Below, piece after piece: positions 20,851 through 30,684 of a DNA stretch of 64,000 bases; positions within the stretch are counted from its first letter, which is position 1; each line of letters begins with the position of its first letter. Origin of the DNA: Mesostigma viride (lineage: Eukaryota > Streptophyta > Mesostigmatophyceae > Mesostigmatales > Mesostigmataceae); contig RPFO01000167.1 in assembly GCA_009746045.1 (NCBI GenBank), positions 911,431-975,430 of the forward strand. The letters run 5' to 3'. Below the pieces are notes generated by a model, which was not told where the DNA came from, searched no databases, and saw only the letters and a list, made by a program, of their open reading frames with translations. Both the position numbers and the translations under genes were made by a program.

Positions 20851-22346
20851 TCACACCGAATCCGAGGGCAGGATGCCCCTCTTGTAGTTGGGCCCGTACA
20901 CCGTGGGGGTGTCCTGGTAACGGAACAGGGCAGTGGGGTACTCCTCGCCCGCGGTGCCGGTCTTCTCCACGAACCGCTTGAACCAGTTGTTCTTGCTGTA
21001 GCCCTCGAAGGTGAGCAGCTTGGGCTCGTCAAAGAACATGGCGCACTGGAAGCAGACCTGGAGCTTCCTGCTGCTGCCATCCGTGCCCTCGCTCTCCACC
21101 TGGAAGATGGACATGAGGTTGGGGTCCAGCGGGTCGAGGCAGCCGCCGCAGACCTTGGCAGGGGTGGTGGGCGGGCGGTCCTTGGTCAGCATCCTCATCC
21201 TCCGGGCATGGTAGGCAGCCTCCTTGGCCGCCACGTCCACCACGAAGCGGTCGTTGGCCTCCCTGGCCAGGATCTGGGTGGAGAAGGGGGCGGACTCCCC
21301 GCAGTAGGCCTTCCAGCTGTTCTCCATGCAGACCTTGATGTGCTCGTTGACCAGGATGCGCTTGCAGGGGCCGCAGTACAGCTTGTAGAGGAAGAACTCG
21401 TTGGAGAGTGGGCCCAGCTTCTGGTGGTCGCTGTGCTCTGAGTCCAGCTTCACCATGCGAAAGGCCCCCCCCGAGGTCTCCTTGCCGCAGTAGGAGCAGT
21501 CCTTCTCCTCCATCTCCTGCTGGGTGGGCACGGCCTCCTCGCAGCCCAGCGAGATGCAGCGGGTGAACAGGAAGGGCTTGACGTGCTCGTCCACCACCTT
21601 CTGCATCTCCAAGGTCTTGTAGGGGCACTTGTACAGGTCCTTGGAGATCCTGGCCAGCATGCAGGGGGTGCACCTGACGACCGAGATGTCCTCGCGCAGG
21701 CGGAAGCAGGTGTCCTTGCAGACCTCGGTGCAGTCCGAGCAGGCGGTGCCCTCCGGGGCGAAGGTGTTGGGCTTGTCCGAGGGCAGTGGCAGCACAGGGA
21801 CGTGGGGGGTGTGGCACACCGGTTCGGGGGTGTAGTGGAAGCTGGTGCCAATGACACTGCCATAGAAGCACCTGCATCCCGGCTTGTGGCGGTCCACTTT
21901 GGCGATGAGGTTGTTCCTGGCCTTCTCCAGCTTGGCCAGGGCGTCCGGGTTCTCGACAAACGACAGCCGACGCAGTGCTAACACCTCTGCCTTCAAGCGG
22001 GAGTCCTCCCCCCCTCCTCGTCCTCCTCGTCCTCCTCGCCCGCATCCACAGGGGCCGGTGTCGCAACGGTGGAATCCACAGGGGCCGTGGTGGCAACGAA
22101 AAACTCGACAGCGGAGGAGGGTGTGACGACGATAGAATCGGCAACAGAGTGCGGAGGAGGCGGGAATCCCATCCTCTCGTGGAGGCCGCTCAGCTTGGCC
22201 TGGAATTCGGCCCACTTGGCCTTGAACCTCTCGAAGGCCGGCCCCTCGGTGATGCGAGTCGGGTTGATTCGGCGAATCGGCTGGGGGGCAGAGGCGAGGA
22301 TTGCATCGGCCTTGCGCTTCATGGAACGAGTGACCATGGAAGCCAT
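20851..22346 (-). CDS. Cysteine-rich CxxC protein, paralogue A, one frameshift
   Basis: ATG at 22,346. The N-terminal part (acidic, Pro-rich) and the C-terminal 440 codons lie in different frames that meet at a run of seven C (22,008-22,014; G on the coding strand). One added base gives about 498 aa. The long part has many CxxC or CxC pairs: CRCF, CSDC, CTPC, CSYC, CGPC, CGGC, CFQC. It aligns by eye along its whole length with the neighbour at 23,044-24,246, sharing a GCRCF start, an AND-RFV segment, a C-GGC--LDPNL segment and FEGYS-NWFK. No known family is recognised, and zinc binding is inferred. The TATA at 22,439-22,445 supports the start. The frameshift may be a sequencing error or a slippery tract. 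Confidence 0.7.
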
Positions 22347-23043
22347 TTGGATCGGCAACGATTAGAAAGTTGGAAAGTTGGAAGGTTGGAAAGTTGGTTG
22401 GGTTTGCGTGTTGGGGGTTCCGGGCAGTGGGCGGCGGGTTTTATACCCGTGGAGTCCCGTGGACGCGGTCGGTGTGCCACGCGACACGACCAATGGCGTG
22501 CGTCCGATCGGCGCGGCGCCACCCCGCGGCCCCGCGTCCCGTAACCGCCGCCGATTCCCGTGGACCTGTCAGACGCGGCACGGGATTACGCGTCCGTAAC
22601 CGCCACGCGGCCCCGGCGCGGCGCCCACCGCCGATTCGATCGCCGCCGATTCCCGTGGATAAGCCCGTCCACCCACGGGGCCCTGCCGTACGCGTCCGTA
22701 CTCCGTACACCCAAGGGTGCCACAGATGGCGGGAAAAATTCCCGCCAAACATTCCCGCCAAAACTTCCCGCCAAAAATTTCCCGTGCACGTGACTTTGGC
22801 ACTGGGCGAACACGAATACGGAGCGCTATCCTCCCAAGTCCTATCTAGGCCTAGTGCACTTGGTGGTTTGCATAATGTTTAGTAATTGAGAGTTGTTGAG
22901 ACAAGTCATTTCATTAAAAGTTCAATAATTAGGAGCAGGCACACCAATTGTCCTATCTACTCATCTGTCCCCCATCGGGGTTCCTACACGGGCCAGGAAG
23001 CCCGGAGTGCCACAAGGGCCAAAGGCAGCACTAGCCAGAGAGT
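22347..23043. promoter_or_regulatory. Intergenic region with CCCGTGG words
   Basis: Upstream region of the gene ending at 20,851. A direct GAAAGTTGGAAGGTTGGAAAGTTGG repeat is in the leader, the TATA lies at 22,439, and CCCGTGG/CCACGGG words with GGCGGGAA(A/T) repeats run to about 22,790. The last 200 bp is AT-rich and is the likely 3' end of the gene at 23,044. I see no gene. Confidence 0.6.
22439..22445 (-). promoter_or_regulatory. TATA box of cysteine-rich gene A
   Basis: TATAAAA on the minus strand, 93 bp before the ATG at 22,346 and preceded by CCACGGG. Confidence 0.7.
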
Positions 23044-24246
23044 CTAGCAGTCGGGCTGGGCGTAGTACGGAACATAGTACGGCGGAGAGCACGGGCTGGG
23101 AGGGGGGAGGGGCACGTCGCCCTGGAAGAACTCCCCGCAGAACTCGTAGCCCTGGGCGTTCCAGTTGCCCCCCTCCATGCGCTCCTTGAACCAGTTGTCG
23201 GAGCTGTACCCCTCGAACTGCAGCTTCATCTTCTGCTCGCAGAACAGGGCGCACCAGTGGCAGTACACGCCGGCCTTCTGCATCCGCGTCGGGCAGGCCA
23301 GGTACACGCTCTGCAGGTTCAGGTCCAGCTTGGACCAGCACCCCGAGCAGGCGCGAGGCGGCCACTCCTCGCGGCGAAAAGACAGCAAGTCCAGCCGCAT
23401 GGCGGCCAGCTCCTGGGCCAGCGTGTCGCGCACGAAGTGGTCGTTGGCCTCGCGGGTGAACCGGGCCCGCAGCTCCTGCACGGGCACCTCCGCGTACTGG
23501 TCCCGGTCCCGCGCCTCCAGGCGGAAGTGCACGTACTGCCGGCACTTGCGGTTCTTGCAGATGCCGCACAGCAGACGGTGGAGGGACGACTTGGAGGACA
23601 GCTCCCCCTCCACGGCCGACGGGTCGTTCACCAGCTCAGGGGTGAGGTGCACCTGGCGGAACAGCACGTGGCTGACCTGGTGGCAGTTGTGGCAGCAGTA
23701 GTTCTCCGCGCCCAAGTCGGCCGGGTCGAACAGAGGCTTGGAGACGTCCTCGGGCATCTTGACGAGCTCCCAGCCCTTGAGGAACTCGTCCACGCACTTC
23801 TGCAGCAGGGCCTTCTGCTCCTCGCCCGCCGCCAGGTCCTCGTACAGCCGCAGCTTCTTGGACAGGTCCTCCAGCATGCAGGGAAGGCACAGCCACAGCT
23901 GGCCGCACTCCGAGTTGAAGGCGGCCTTCTTGGGGTCCTTGCGGCAGCGGGAGCACGAAACGTGGGACGGCATCTCGTCCTCCTCGCGCTCGACGGGGGC
24001 AGGCAGCTCGGGAACGAAGCTGGTGTCGCAATCCGTGGCGTTGGCGAACATGCCATAGCCCGTGACGCACTGCGATTCGGGGCGGTCGTCGAAACAGCGA
24101 CAGCCGGCCGGGTGGCGGGTCTCCATGGCCGCCATCTTGGCGTGCTTGGAGCGGAAGTCGTCCGTCAGCAGGGGGTTCTCGGCCAAGCGCTTAGAGAGCG
24201 CGGACTTGGCTTCGGACTTGGAAACGGTTTTGGTGGTATCGGCCAT
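23044..24246 (-). CDS. Cysteine-rich CxxC protein, paralogue B
   Basis: 400 aa with ATG at 24,246. A charged N-terminus is followed by GCRCF at about residue 49 and then CxxC-type pairs (CSRC, CLPC, CCHNC, CGIC, CSGC, CHWC) and FEGYS-DNWFKERM near the C-terminus. It ends in a Pro/Tyr tail. Spacing of the cysteines matches the gene at 20,851-22,346, so the two are tandem paralogues. No catalytic motif is visible; a zinc-binding scaffold is the reasonable inference. A TATA at 24,342-24,347 and a GATTGAATCGTCGACGA motif just before the ATG support this start. Confidence 0.75.
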   Translation of the reverse strand: MADTTKTVSKSEAKSALSKRLAENPLLTDDFRSKHAKMAAMETRHPAGCRCFDDRPESQCVTGYGMFANATDCDTSFVPELPAPVEREEDEMPSHVSCSRCRKDPKKAAFNSECGQLWLCLPCMLEDLSKKLRLYEDLAAGEEQKALLQKCVDEFLKGWELVKMPEDVSKPLFDPADLGAENYCCHNCHQVSHVLFRQVHLTPELVNDPSAVEGELSSKSSLHRLLCGICKNRKCRQYVHFRLEARDRDQYAEVPVQELRARFTREANDHFVRDTLAQELAAMRLDLLSFRREEWPPRACSGCWSKLDLNLQSVYLACPTRMQKAGVYCHWCALFCEQKMKLQFEGYSSDNWFKERMEGGNWNAQGYEFCGEFFQGDVPLPPPSPCSPPYYVPYYAQPDC

Positions 24247-24341
24247 GGCGGACGATTGAATCGTCGACGAAAAAGGAAAGTTGGTAAGTGGGTTGCTTGG
24301 TAGCTCGGTGGGTCATGCCCTCCCGGCGGAGTTCGCGTGGA

Positions 24342-24347
24342 TTTATA
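24342..24347 (-). promoter_or_regulatory. TATA box of cysteine-rich gene B
   Basis: TATAAA on the minus strand, 96 bp before the ATG at 24,246. Confidence 0.7.
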
Positions 24348-24366
24348 CCCCCAGCCACGGGACCGG

Positions 24367-24960
24367 GCCGCGTACCGATTCGACAGCCGTAACCGTTACG
24401 CGCAACGAAGCGGTACTTTCAGCGATTCCCGTGGCTCACAGGGGTCTGCCACGCGGATCGGCGGCTGTCAGAGATCTCTGAAAATTTTGCCGCGTACCGA
24501 TTCGCATGCCGTAACCGTCACGCGCAAACGAATCGGTACTTTACGCGATTCCCGTGGCTCACAGGGGTCTGCCACGCGGATCGGCGGATTTTCAGAGATT
24601 CTCTGAAATTTTTGCCGCGTGACGATTCGATCGGCGTAACCGTTACGCGCAATCGAATCGGTACTTTACGCGATTCCCGTGGCTCACAGGGGTCTGCCAC
24701 GCGGATCGGCGGATTGTCAGAGATTCTCTGAAAATTTTGCCGCGTGACGATTCGACAGCCGTAACCGTTACGCGCAAACGAATCGGTACTTTACGCGATT
24801 CCCGTGGCTCGCAGGGGTCTGCCACGCGGATCGGTCAATTGTCAGAGATTCTCTGAAATTTTTGCCGCGTGACGATTCGCATGCCGTAACCGTTACGCGC
24901 AAACGAAGCGGTACTTTAAGCGATTCCCGTGGCTCCCGGGGGTCTGACAAGGGAATCTGC
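24367..24960. repeat. 125-bp tandem repeat, about 4.7 units
   Basis: Units start with GCCGCGT(A/G)(C/A)CGATTCG at 24,367, 24,489, 24,614, 24,739 and 24,864, a period of 122-125 bp. Each carries AATCGGTACTTTACGCGATT, CCCGTGGCTCACAGGGG, CCACGCGGATCGG and a small palindrome TCAGAGATTCTCTGA. It sits between two divergent genes, upstream of the TATA at 25,141. The position suggests an enhancer-like or origin-like element. It is not coding: short frames only. Confidence 0.85.
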
Positions 24961-25140
24961 CAACGGACGCGTACCGCTCGCGCCGATTGAATCGGTACGC
25001 GCCCGAATCGGCCAATCCCGTGCGAGCCGCGGGCCTGCCACGGGGACAAATGACGCACGAACCGGCGCAAAGTGCCCGTTCGTCCACGTGCCACCGTTTC
25101 CCGTGGTCAGCCCCCCGGTCCCACGCGGTTCCGAGAGGGG

Positions 25141-25147
25141 TATAAAA
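25141..25147 (+). promoter_or_regulatory. TATA box of acidic Gln/Ser-rich gene
   Basis: TATAAAA, 118 bp before the ATG at 25,265. It rules out starts further upstream in the same open frame. Confidence 0.75.
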
Positions 25148-25264
25148 GCCCGAGCGCACCCCGCCGACCGCCATCCCACACACTCTCATCACTGCGGGGA
25201 AACTCTGTCACTCCCGAATTTTACCTCGCCGATTGCGATTGAATCGTACAGCATTCTATCTACC

Positions 25265-27100
25265 ATGTCGACTGCCAACCTTCGCAAGCTCCACCGCGAG
25301 CTGCAGCAGCGCCGAAGCCAGCAGAAGGCGAACAACGCCACGTCCTGCTGGCCCAGCCCCGCCATCCCCTTCTGCTCGGCCGGGCCCAAGGTCCCTCGCG
25401 CCCCTCCCGTCCCGCTCTGTTCGGCCGGGCCCAAAGTGCCCCGCGCCCACTGCAAGGACAACGAGCTCCGTTTCGGCAACCTGGACCTGGTCGACGAAGA
25501 CGAGACCGGCCGCTGCACCAAGTGCAACACCGACGTAAACGCCAAGAAGCTCGCCAGCAAGCGAAAGCAGACCAGGGCGTGCCAGCGGTGCGACGACTGC
25601 CGCGAGAAGGACGTCGCCATGAAGGCCATCGCCGAACTGCGCAAGGATCTGGACCTCCTGCACCCCAGCGAGCAGGAGGACATCGCACGCATCCGCGAAA
25701 AGATCGCCGAGCTGACGCAAACCGTGGAGGCCGCGAACGCCAGCATTAACGCCAGGAAGCAGCAGCAGCGGGCCCAGTCCCAGGCCCAGTCCAAGTCCCA
25801 GTCCCGGTGCAAGGCCGCGGTGGACGTGCACCAGATCCAGCGGCAGATCCTGGGGCTGTCGCACAAGGTGGAGGCGGCCAAGGCGGTGCTGCAGGCGGAG
25901 GCGGATGCCAGCATCAGCGGAAGCAGCTTCGGGGCGGGGCTGAAGAACGGCGTGGCGCCCAGGATGGTGCACTGCCAGCAGACCCCTACCCCCCCTCGGC
26001 AGGGCAAGGGGGCGGCCTTTTTCCAGAGGCAGAGGGAGCTGGAGCAGCAGCAGCAGCAGCAGGAGCAGTGGGAAAGGCCCGTTGCGCAGATCCCAGACAG
26101 CCACGTGGCCGACCACACGCGCTCCCAGGTCGCCGTGGATCCCTGGAAGCAGACGTACGCGGCCATCGCGGACGCGGTGACCAGGAGGATGGACGCGGTC
26201 GGGGAAAACGCGCCGGAGTTCGACTCGGACGAGCCAGAGACCAGCGTCGAGTCCGGCGAGTACAGCGCGGGCTCGGAGGAGGAGGAGGAGGACGGGGAGG
26301 AGGACCCGGTGGTCGTCAGCAGCAGCAGCAGCAGCAGCAGCGACGAGGAGGAGGAGGAGGAGGACCAGGACAGCGGGGACGAGCGGCAGCAGCCACGCAC
26401 CCAGTCCGTGAACGACGGCAGCAGCAGCCCGGTGAGGGTGCCGCTGTACGGGGAGAGCGTCAAGGACAGGACGCTGAGGATGCTGAGGCAGGAGGCCAGG
26501 GAGGAGATGGTGGCCGTCCAGGGCGCACCGCCCAAGGTGGTCACCAAGGCCGACATGGTGCGGCAGGCGAAGGAGGCGGGGGAGGCCTACAAGCGGCAGC
26601 AGGAGCAGCAGCAGCAGCAGCAGCAGGAGGAGGAGGACGACCTGGCCCTGCCCCCCAAGAAGCGCCAGGTCAACCCGCCCGGCCTGCCGGCCCCCGCCGA
26701 CCGCTGCGTCCTCGCCAAGTCCAGGAGGGCGCTCTTCACCCAGACCCAGACCCAGCCGGTGACAGTGCCAGTGCCAGTGCCCGTTTCGGTGCCGGTGCAG
26801 CCCGCGGCCGGCCAGGACCAGGGCCAGCAGCAGGAGCAGGAGGCGGGCACGGAGAGCGAGGACCTGGAGGAGATGGACCTGGACTCCTCCTCCGAGTCCT
26901 CCGAGTCCTCCGAGTCCTCCGAGTCCTCCGAGTCCGAGGACGAGGACGGCGAGGTGCACCCCGACCTCCTGGCGCACAGGGAGGACAGGGAGGACCGCGC
27001 CAACAGGGAGGCCAGCGCCCTGGGCATCTACAAGGGCAGGCAGGATGAGCCGCTGATCGTGCAGGCCGTGCGATGGGACTCCGACTCCGACTCCGACTAG
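25265..27100 (+). CDS. Acidic Gln/Ser/Glu-rich protein with a zinc motif
   Basis: 611 aa. Residues 1-70 contain two copies of a P--C/LCSAGPKVPRA motif. Residues about 80-115 form a CTKC...CQRC-x2-C zinc pair that recalls the CAKC...CRKC pair of the RING gene. Then come coiled-coil stretches, poly-Gln runs, Glu/Ser-rich blocks, a Pro-Val repeat, an SSES repeat and a Ser-Asp tail. The frame is open far upstream, but the TATA and lack of an earlier suitable ATG favour 25,265. The composition is typical of nuclear transcription or chromatin-associated proteins; no function can be assigned. An AATAAA follows at 27,199. Confidence 0.7.
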   Translation: MSTANLRKLHRELQQRRSQQKANNATSCWPSPAIPFCSAGPKVPRAPPVPLCSAGPKVPRAHCKDNELRFGNLDLVDEDETGRCTKCNTDVNAKKLASKRKQTRACQRCDDCREKDVAMKAIAELRKDLDLLHPSEQEDIARIREKIAELTQTVEAANASINARKQQQRAQSQAQSKSQSRCKAAVDVHQIQRQILGLSHKVEAAKAVLQAEADASISGSSFGAGLKNGVAPRMVHCQQTPTPPRQGKGAAFFQRQRELEQQQQQQEQWERPVAQIPDSHVADHTRSQVAVDPWKQTYAAIADAVTRRMDAVGENAPEFDSDEPETSVESGEYSAGSEEEEEDGEEDPVVVSSSSSSSSDEEEEEEDQDSGDERQQPRTQSVNDGSSSPVRVPLYGESVKDRTLRMLRQEAREEMVAVQGAPPKVVTKADMVRQAKEAGEAYKRQQEQQQQQQQEEEDDLALPPKKRQVNPPGLPAPADRCVLAKSRRALFTQTQTQPVTVPVPVPVSVPVQPAAGQDQGQQQEQEAGTESEDLEEMDLDSSSESSESSESSESSESEDEDGEVHPDLLAHREDREDRANREASALGIYKGRQDEPLIVQAVRWDSDSDSD

Positions 27101-27198
27101 GACTAGGACTAGTTAGGGAATAGGGCCATGGAGGGCTGTACCTAGCCCCGGGACTTGGACGCTAGCACGTCCCCTCTTCCAGTGTTTATTAATATTCT

Positions 27199-27204
27199 AA
27201 TAAA
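27199..27204 (+). terminator. AATAAA polyadenylation-type signal
   Basis: AATAAA about 100 bp after the stop at 27,100, the expected place for a eukaryotic-type 3' end. Confidence 0.6.
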
Positions 27205-27263
27205 GATCCTTTCCGTGCATTGTCAAGGGGTGGGGTGGGTGTGAGGCGTTGTAGGACCGGTGG

Positions 27264-28737
27264 CAAGGCTGGCAATGCTGGTCATGCTAACGGCAATGCT
27301 AACGAAAAAGTTAGCATTGCCACACTTGCCACGGGAAAACAGAGGCTATCCACGGGAAAAAGGGGTGTGGCAATGCTGGTCATGCTAACTTTGCATTTTT
27401 TTTAGCATTGCCAGAAAAGTTGGAGCGGACCAAATATGCACGAAATTATCCTAACTCAGGGGATGCATTATTGTCCACGGGAATTTAGGGCGTGTAGAAA
27501 CCTAGGTTTTGGCGCTCGAATTTTGAGCACCGTCCACGGGATTACGCACTATACCGTATTATTGCGCCGGCCCGATCGACCGCTCGACGCCCGGCGCGGC
27601 CCCGTGTGGCAATGCTGGTCATGCTAATGGCAATGCTACCTTTTTCGTTAGCATTGCCACACTTGCCACGGGATTTTTGAGACCATCCACGGGAAAATGG
27701 GTTGTGGCAATGCTGGTCATGCTAACTTTGCATTTTTTTTAGCATTGCCAAAAAAGTTGGAGCGGACCAAATATGCACGAAATTATCCTAAGTCAAGGGA
27801 TGCATTATTGTCCACGGGACTTTAGGGCGTGCACAAACCTAGGTTTTGGCGCTCGAATTTTGGTGCGCATCCACGGGATTACGCACTGTATTGTATTATT
27901 GTATTATTATTATTATTATTCTATTTTTACCCGCCATAAAATTTTAAGAATTTAAGAGAAACAATGCTAATATAGCATTGCCAGCATTGCCACCATCCAC
28001 GGGACGCTCCCGTGTGGCAATGCTGGTCATGCTAATTATTCCATTTTCTCAAAAAAAGTAAATATTTTATGGCGGGTAAAAATAGATTATTAATACAATA
28101 ATACAATACAGTGCGTAATCCCGTGGATGCACACCAAAATTCGAGCGCATATACGCCATCCACGGGACAAAAACCTAGGTTTGTGCACGCCATAAAATCC
28201 CGTGGACAATAATGCGTCCGCCGACTTAGGGTAATTTCGTGTATATTTGGTCCGCTCCAACTTTTTTGGCAATGCTAAAAAAAATGCAAAGTTAGCATGA
28301 CCAGCATTGCCACAACCCATTTTCCCGTGGATGATCTCAAAAATCCCGTGGCAAGGGTGGCAATGCTAACGAAAAAGATAGCATTGCCATTAGCATGACC
28401 AGCATTGCCAGCCTTGCCACCGGTCGCGGGCCGGGAACGGCGCAATAATGCGGCGATTGCGTAATCCCGTGGACGCGCGCCAAAATTCGGGCGCCAAAAC
28501 CTAGGTTTCTACACGCCCGAAAGTCCCGTGGACAATAATGCATCCCCTGAGTTAGGATAATTTCGTGCATATTTGGTCCGCTCCAACTTGTCTGGCAATG
28601 CTAAAAAAAATGCAAAGTTAGCATGACCAGCATTGCCACACCCCTTTTTCCCGTGGATAGCCTCTGTTTTCCCGTGGCAAGTGTGGCAATGCTAACTTTT
28701 TCGTTAGCCTTGCCGTTAGCATTGCCAGCATTGCCAC
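27264..28737. repeat. 1.5-kb non-coding imperfect palindrome
   Basis: The left arm (from 27,264) and the right arm (to 28,737) are imperfect reverse complements around about 28,000. Each arm holds two direct ~340-bp copies, so there are four copies in all. Every copy contains GGCAATGCTGGTCATGCTAA, a T-run hairpin ending TAGCATTGCC, GTTGGAGCGGACCAAATATG, TCCACGGGATTACGCA and AAACCTAGGTTT. Open frames are short and mirror one another. It could be a MITE-like mobile element, a structured non-coding RNA or a replication element. Confidence 0.85.
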
Positions 28738-28927
28738 ACGGGACGGACGGGCCGAAGGTCGCTGGCGATGAACCGGCAGGGGAAGAAAGGGAGTGGTATC
28801 GGAGGATGGACATGAGAGCGCGTCAATGTCCGTGACGGTGCATTGAAAGGGAGAGGAGAGGGTATTTATTCCAAGTTATTACGCTAGCCAGCCAAACTAC
28901 AACAAGGGATAACCATTCCAGCGACGA

Positions 28928-29533
28928 TCAATCGCTGCTGCCCTCCGATTCGGACAACTCCCTCTCCACCACGGGGTCCACCATGGCCGTGTCCTCCATG
29001 TTATCGATTTCTGGCAACGGCCGCGGCTCCCTGATCAGGTCGCAGGCGGACCGAGAAAACGAAACGAACTCCCCCGCGGCCACGCGCGGGTCGTCCTGCT
29101 CCCACTTGTCCGAAATCTTGTCGAGCTTGCGCACCGTATCTCCGCCTTTGCGCGACCGGTCGCCGACGTTCATGCGCCACGCCGCCAGACCGAAACGCTC
29201 CAACTTCCTGCGGAAACCGGACGCGGCCTCGTAACGGTCCACGACTTTCTTGTAGATGACGCGCGCCACCGCCATGTTCGCGCACTTCACCGCGTTGGGC
29301 GCGTTTATCGTCTGCACGGCGTCGTCGAACGATTTCTTCAAATCGTCGGACGCCGAAGCCACGCGGGACTTGTACACGTCCGCGATACCGAACGGCACCT
29401 TGCGACTGATGGCCGTGTTCACCAGACGCAGGGACTTTACGTCCTGCTTGTTCATGCGCGACATGATGATCGAGAATGGCAGATCGGGCAGACTCGATAG
29501 CGGGTCCGAATCGGCGACCGCGGACGATTGCAT
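28928..29533 (-). CDS. F-box-like protein
   Basis: 201 aa from ATG 29,533, preceded by GATTCGACG words shared with other early-type leaders. Residues about 13-45 read LPDLPFSIIMSRMNKQDV followed by SLRLVN, a good match to the F-box pattern (LP---L--I---L---D---LRLV). The rest is charged, with no visible WD, LRR or ankyrin repeats, and ends in an acidic tail. F-box proteins recruit substrates to SCF ubiquitin ligases; here this is a family inference. It is divergent from the MYND gene at 29,789. The track-length frame extends upstream, but the first part lacks a promoter. Confidence 0.7.
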   Translation of the reverse strand: MQSSAVADSDPLSSLPDLPFSIIMSRMNKQDVKSLRLVNTAISRKVPFGIADVYKSRVASASDDLKKSFDDAVQTINAPNAVKCANMAVARVIYKKVVDRYEAASGFRRKLERFGLAAWRMNVGDRSRKGGDTVRKLDKISDKWEQDDPRVAAGEFVSFSRSACDLIREPRPLPEIDNMEDTAMVDPVVERELSESEGSSD

Positions 29534-29788
29534 CGTCGAATCGGCGAAAGGATAGGTACGTGCAGAGGGTGGGAAGGGTGCTCGGACAAGCATCGCACGC
29601 CACCTTATCCGAATCCACCGGCGCGACACGCGCGTGTAGATAAGACACGGCTTGGCGCCACGTGGCATCCACCGATTCGTCCACGCTCGCTGGGAGAGGA
29701 TAAGTAGCGGGGACAGTGCGGTTGGGGCATCTCGCTCTCCGCAAACTCATACCCAACCCACACACGTACCGACGATTCGCGGATTGAA

Positions 29789-30592
29789 ATGGCGTCCGCC
29801 GATTCGAGTCGCAATCGCACCGCCGATTCGACGGAATCGCAGCCGAGTTACGTCGAGCGCGCGATTCAATCCGCCAAGGTCCTGACGCCGATTCTGCAGG
29901 ACCTGGCGAGACAGATCCTCCCGCGCTCCCGCGTCATCCACGCCGCCGTCCAGGCGAAGGAACGAGAGCTACGCCGCCCGATCGCGGCGCTCGTGATGTT
30001 CGACTCGTTCGCGGGGCTGTCCAAGGGCGTTTCCGTCCAATTGGTAGAGCTGGGGTCAGCCATCCAGGTGGGGATGTGGGACCCGGCCAGGGACAAGGGA
30101 AAGGGGTTCATCATCAACCCGCGCGACCACTTCCGCCTGCTGTTGACTTACATGGCCCGCGGGTCGGAGGGAGAAAGCGAGACGGGGAATCGACCCCACC
30201 CGGTGCCCAAGCTCACGCTGTCGTTCCGGATCCGCGCGGACGCTACGGACCACGTGCGGATAGAAACTTCCCATCGACAGGAGAGCAACACGACCTTCCG
30301 ATTCCTGGACGACTCGGTAGCCATGATCCGAGAAGGGGAGGCGGACTTCGCGAGGTTCCGCGAGTGCTCGAGCGCGCGATGCTCGATCGCCAACCAGAGC
30401 GTGGACCTCAAGTGTGCGGGGTGCGGCGACGCGCGGTACCACAGCCGCGAGTGCCAGCGCGCCGACTGGCGCAAGCACAAGGGGCTGTGCGGGGAGATGT
30501 GCATCATGAAGAGGCACCTAAAGGAAGTGTTTGGCGGTGTCGCTCACACCCTGGACCTCAGCGTGGATGGCGTGTGCGAACGGATCGCGTGA
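29789..30592 (+). CDS. MYND zinc-finger protein
   Basis: 267 aa. Residues about 192-234 form a MYND finger: CSSARC, then CAGC, then YHSRECQRADWRKHKGLC, with the expected C-x3/4-C...C-x2-C...C-x3-C...H-x3-C ligands. The N-terminal 185 residues are not recognised. They include a hydrophobic stretch, VMFDSFAGLSKG, and a predicted beta-rich middle. MYND fingers mediate protein-protein contacts, often in transcription control. The leader carries GACGATTCG words, and AATAAA follows 47 bp after the stop. It lies divergent from the F-box gene, so two interaction-type genes share a regulatory region. Confidence 0.85.
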   Translation: MASADSSRNRTADSTESQPSYVERAIQSAKVLTPILQDLARQILPRSRVIHAAVQAKERELRRPIAALVMFDSFAGLSKGVSVQLVELGSAIQVGMWDPARDKGKGFIINPRDHFRLLLTYMARGSEGESETGNRPHPVPKLTLSFRIRADATDHVRIETSHRQESNTTFRFLDDSVAMIREGEADFARFRECSSARCSIANQSVDLKCAGCGDARYHSRECQRADWRKHKGLCGEMCIMKRHLKEVFGGVAHTLDLSVDGVCERIA

Positions 30593-30638
30593 ATGAAAAA
30601 GTTGTGGATGCTTTAATACAACGCGTGGCATGTTTTTC

Positions 30639-30644
30639 AATAAA
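30639..30644 (+). terminator. AATAAA polyadenylation-type signal
   Basis: AATAAA 47 bp after the MYND gene stop. Confidence 0.55.
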
Positions 30645-30684
30645 AGTATGCGTCAACCCCATCCCCTCACGGGCCATGTTATTA

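Noticed and set aside
25189-26977. Long minus-strand frames (455 and 573 codons) and a second plus-strand frame over the Gln/Ser-rich gene
   Set aside because: They arise from GC-rich low-complexity codons (Ser/Leu runs opposite Glu and Gln). The TATA box and AATAAA fit only the plus-strand gene at 25,265.
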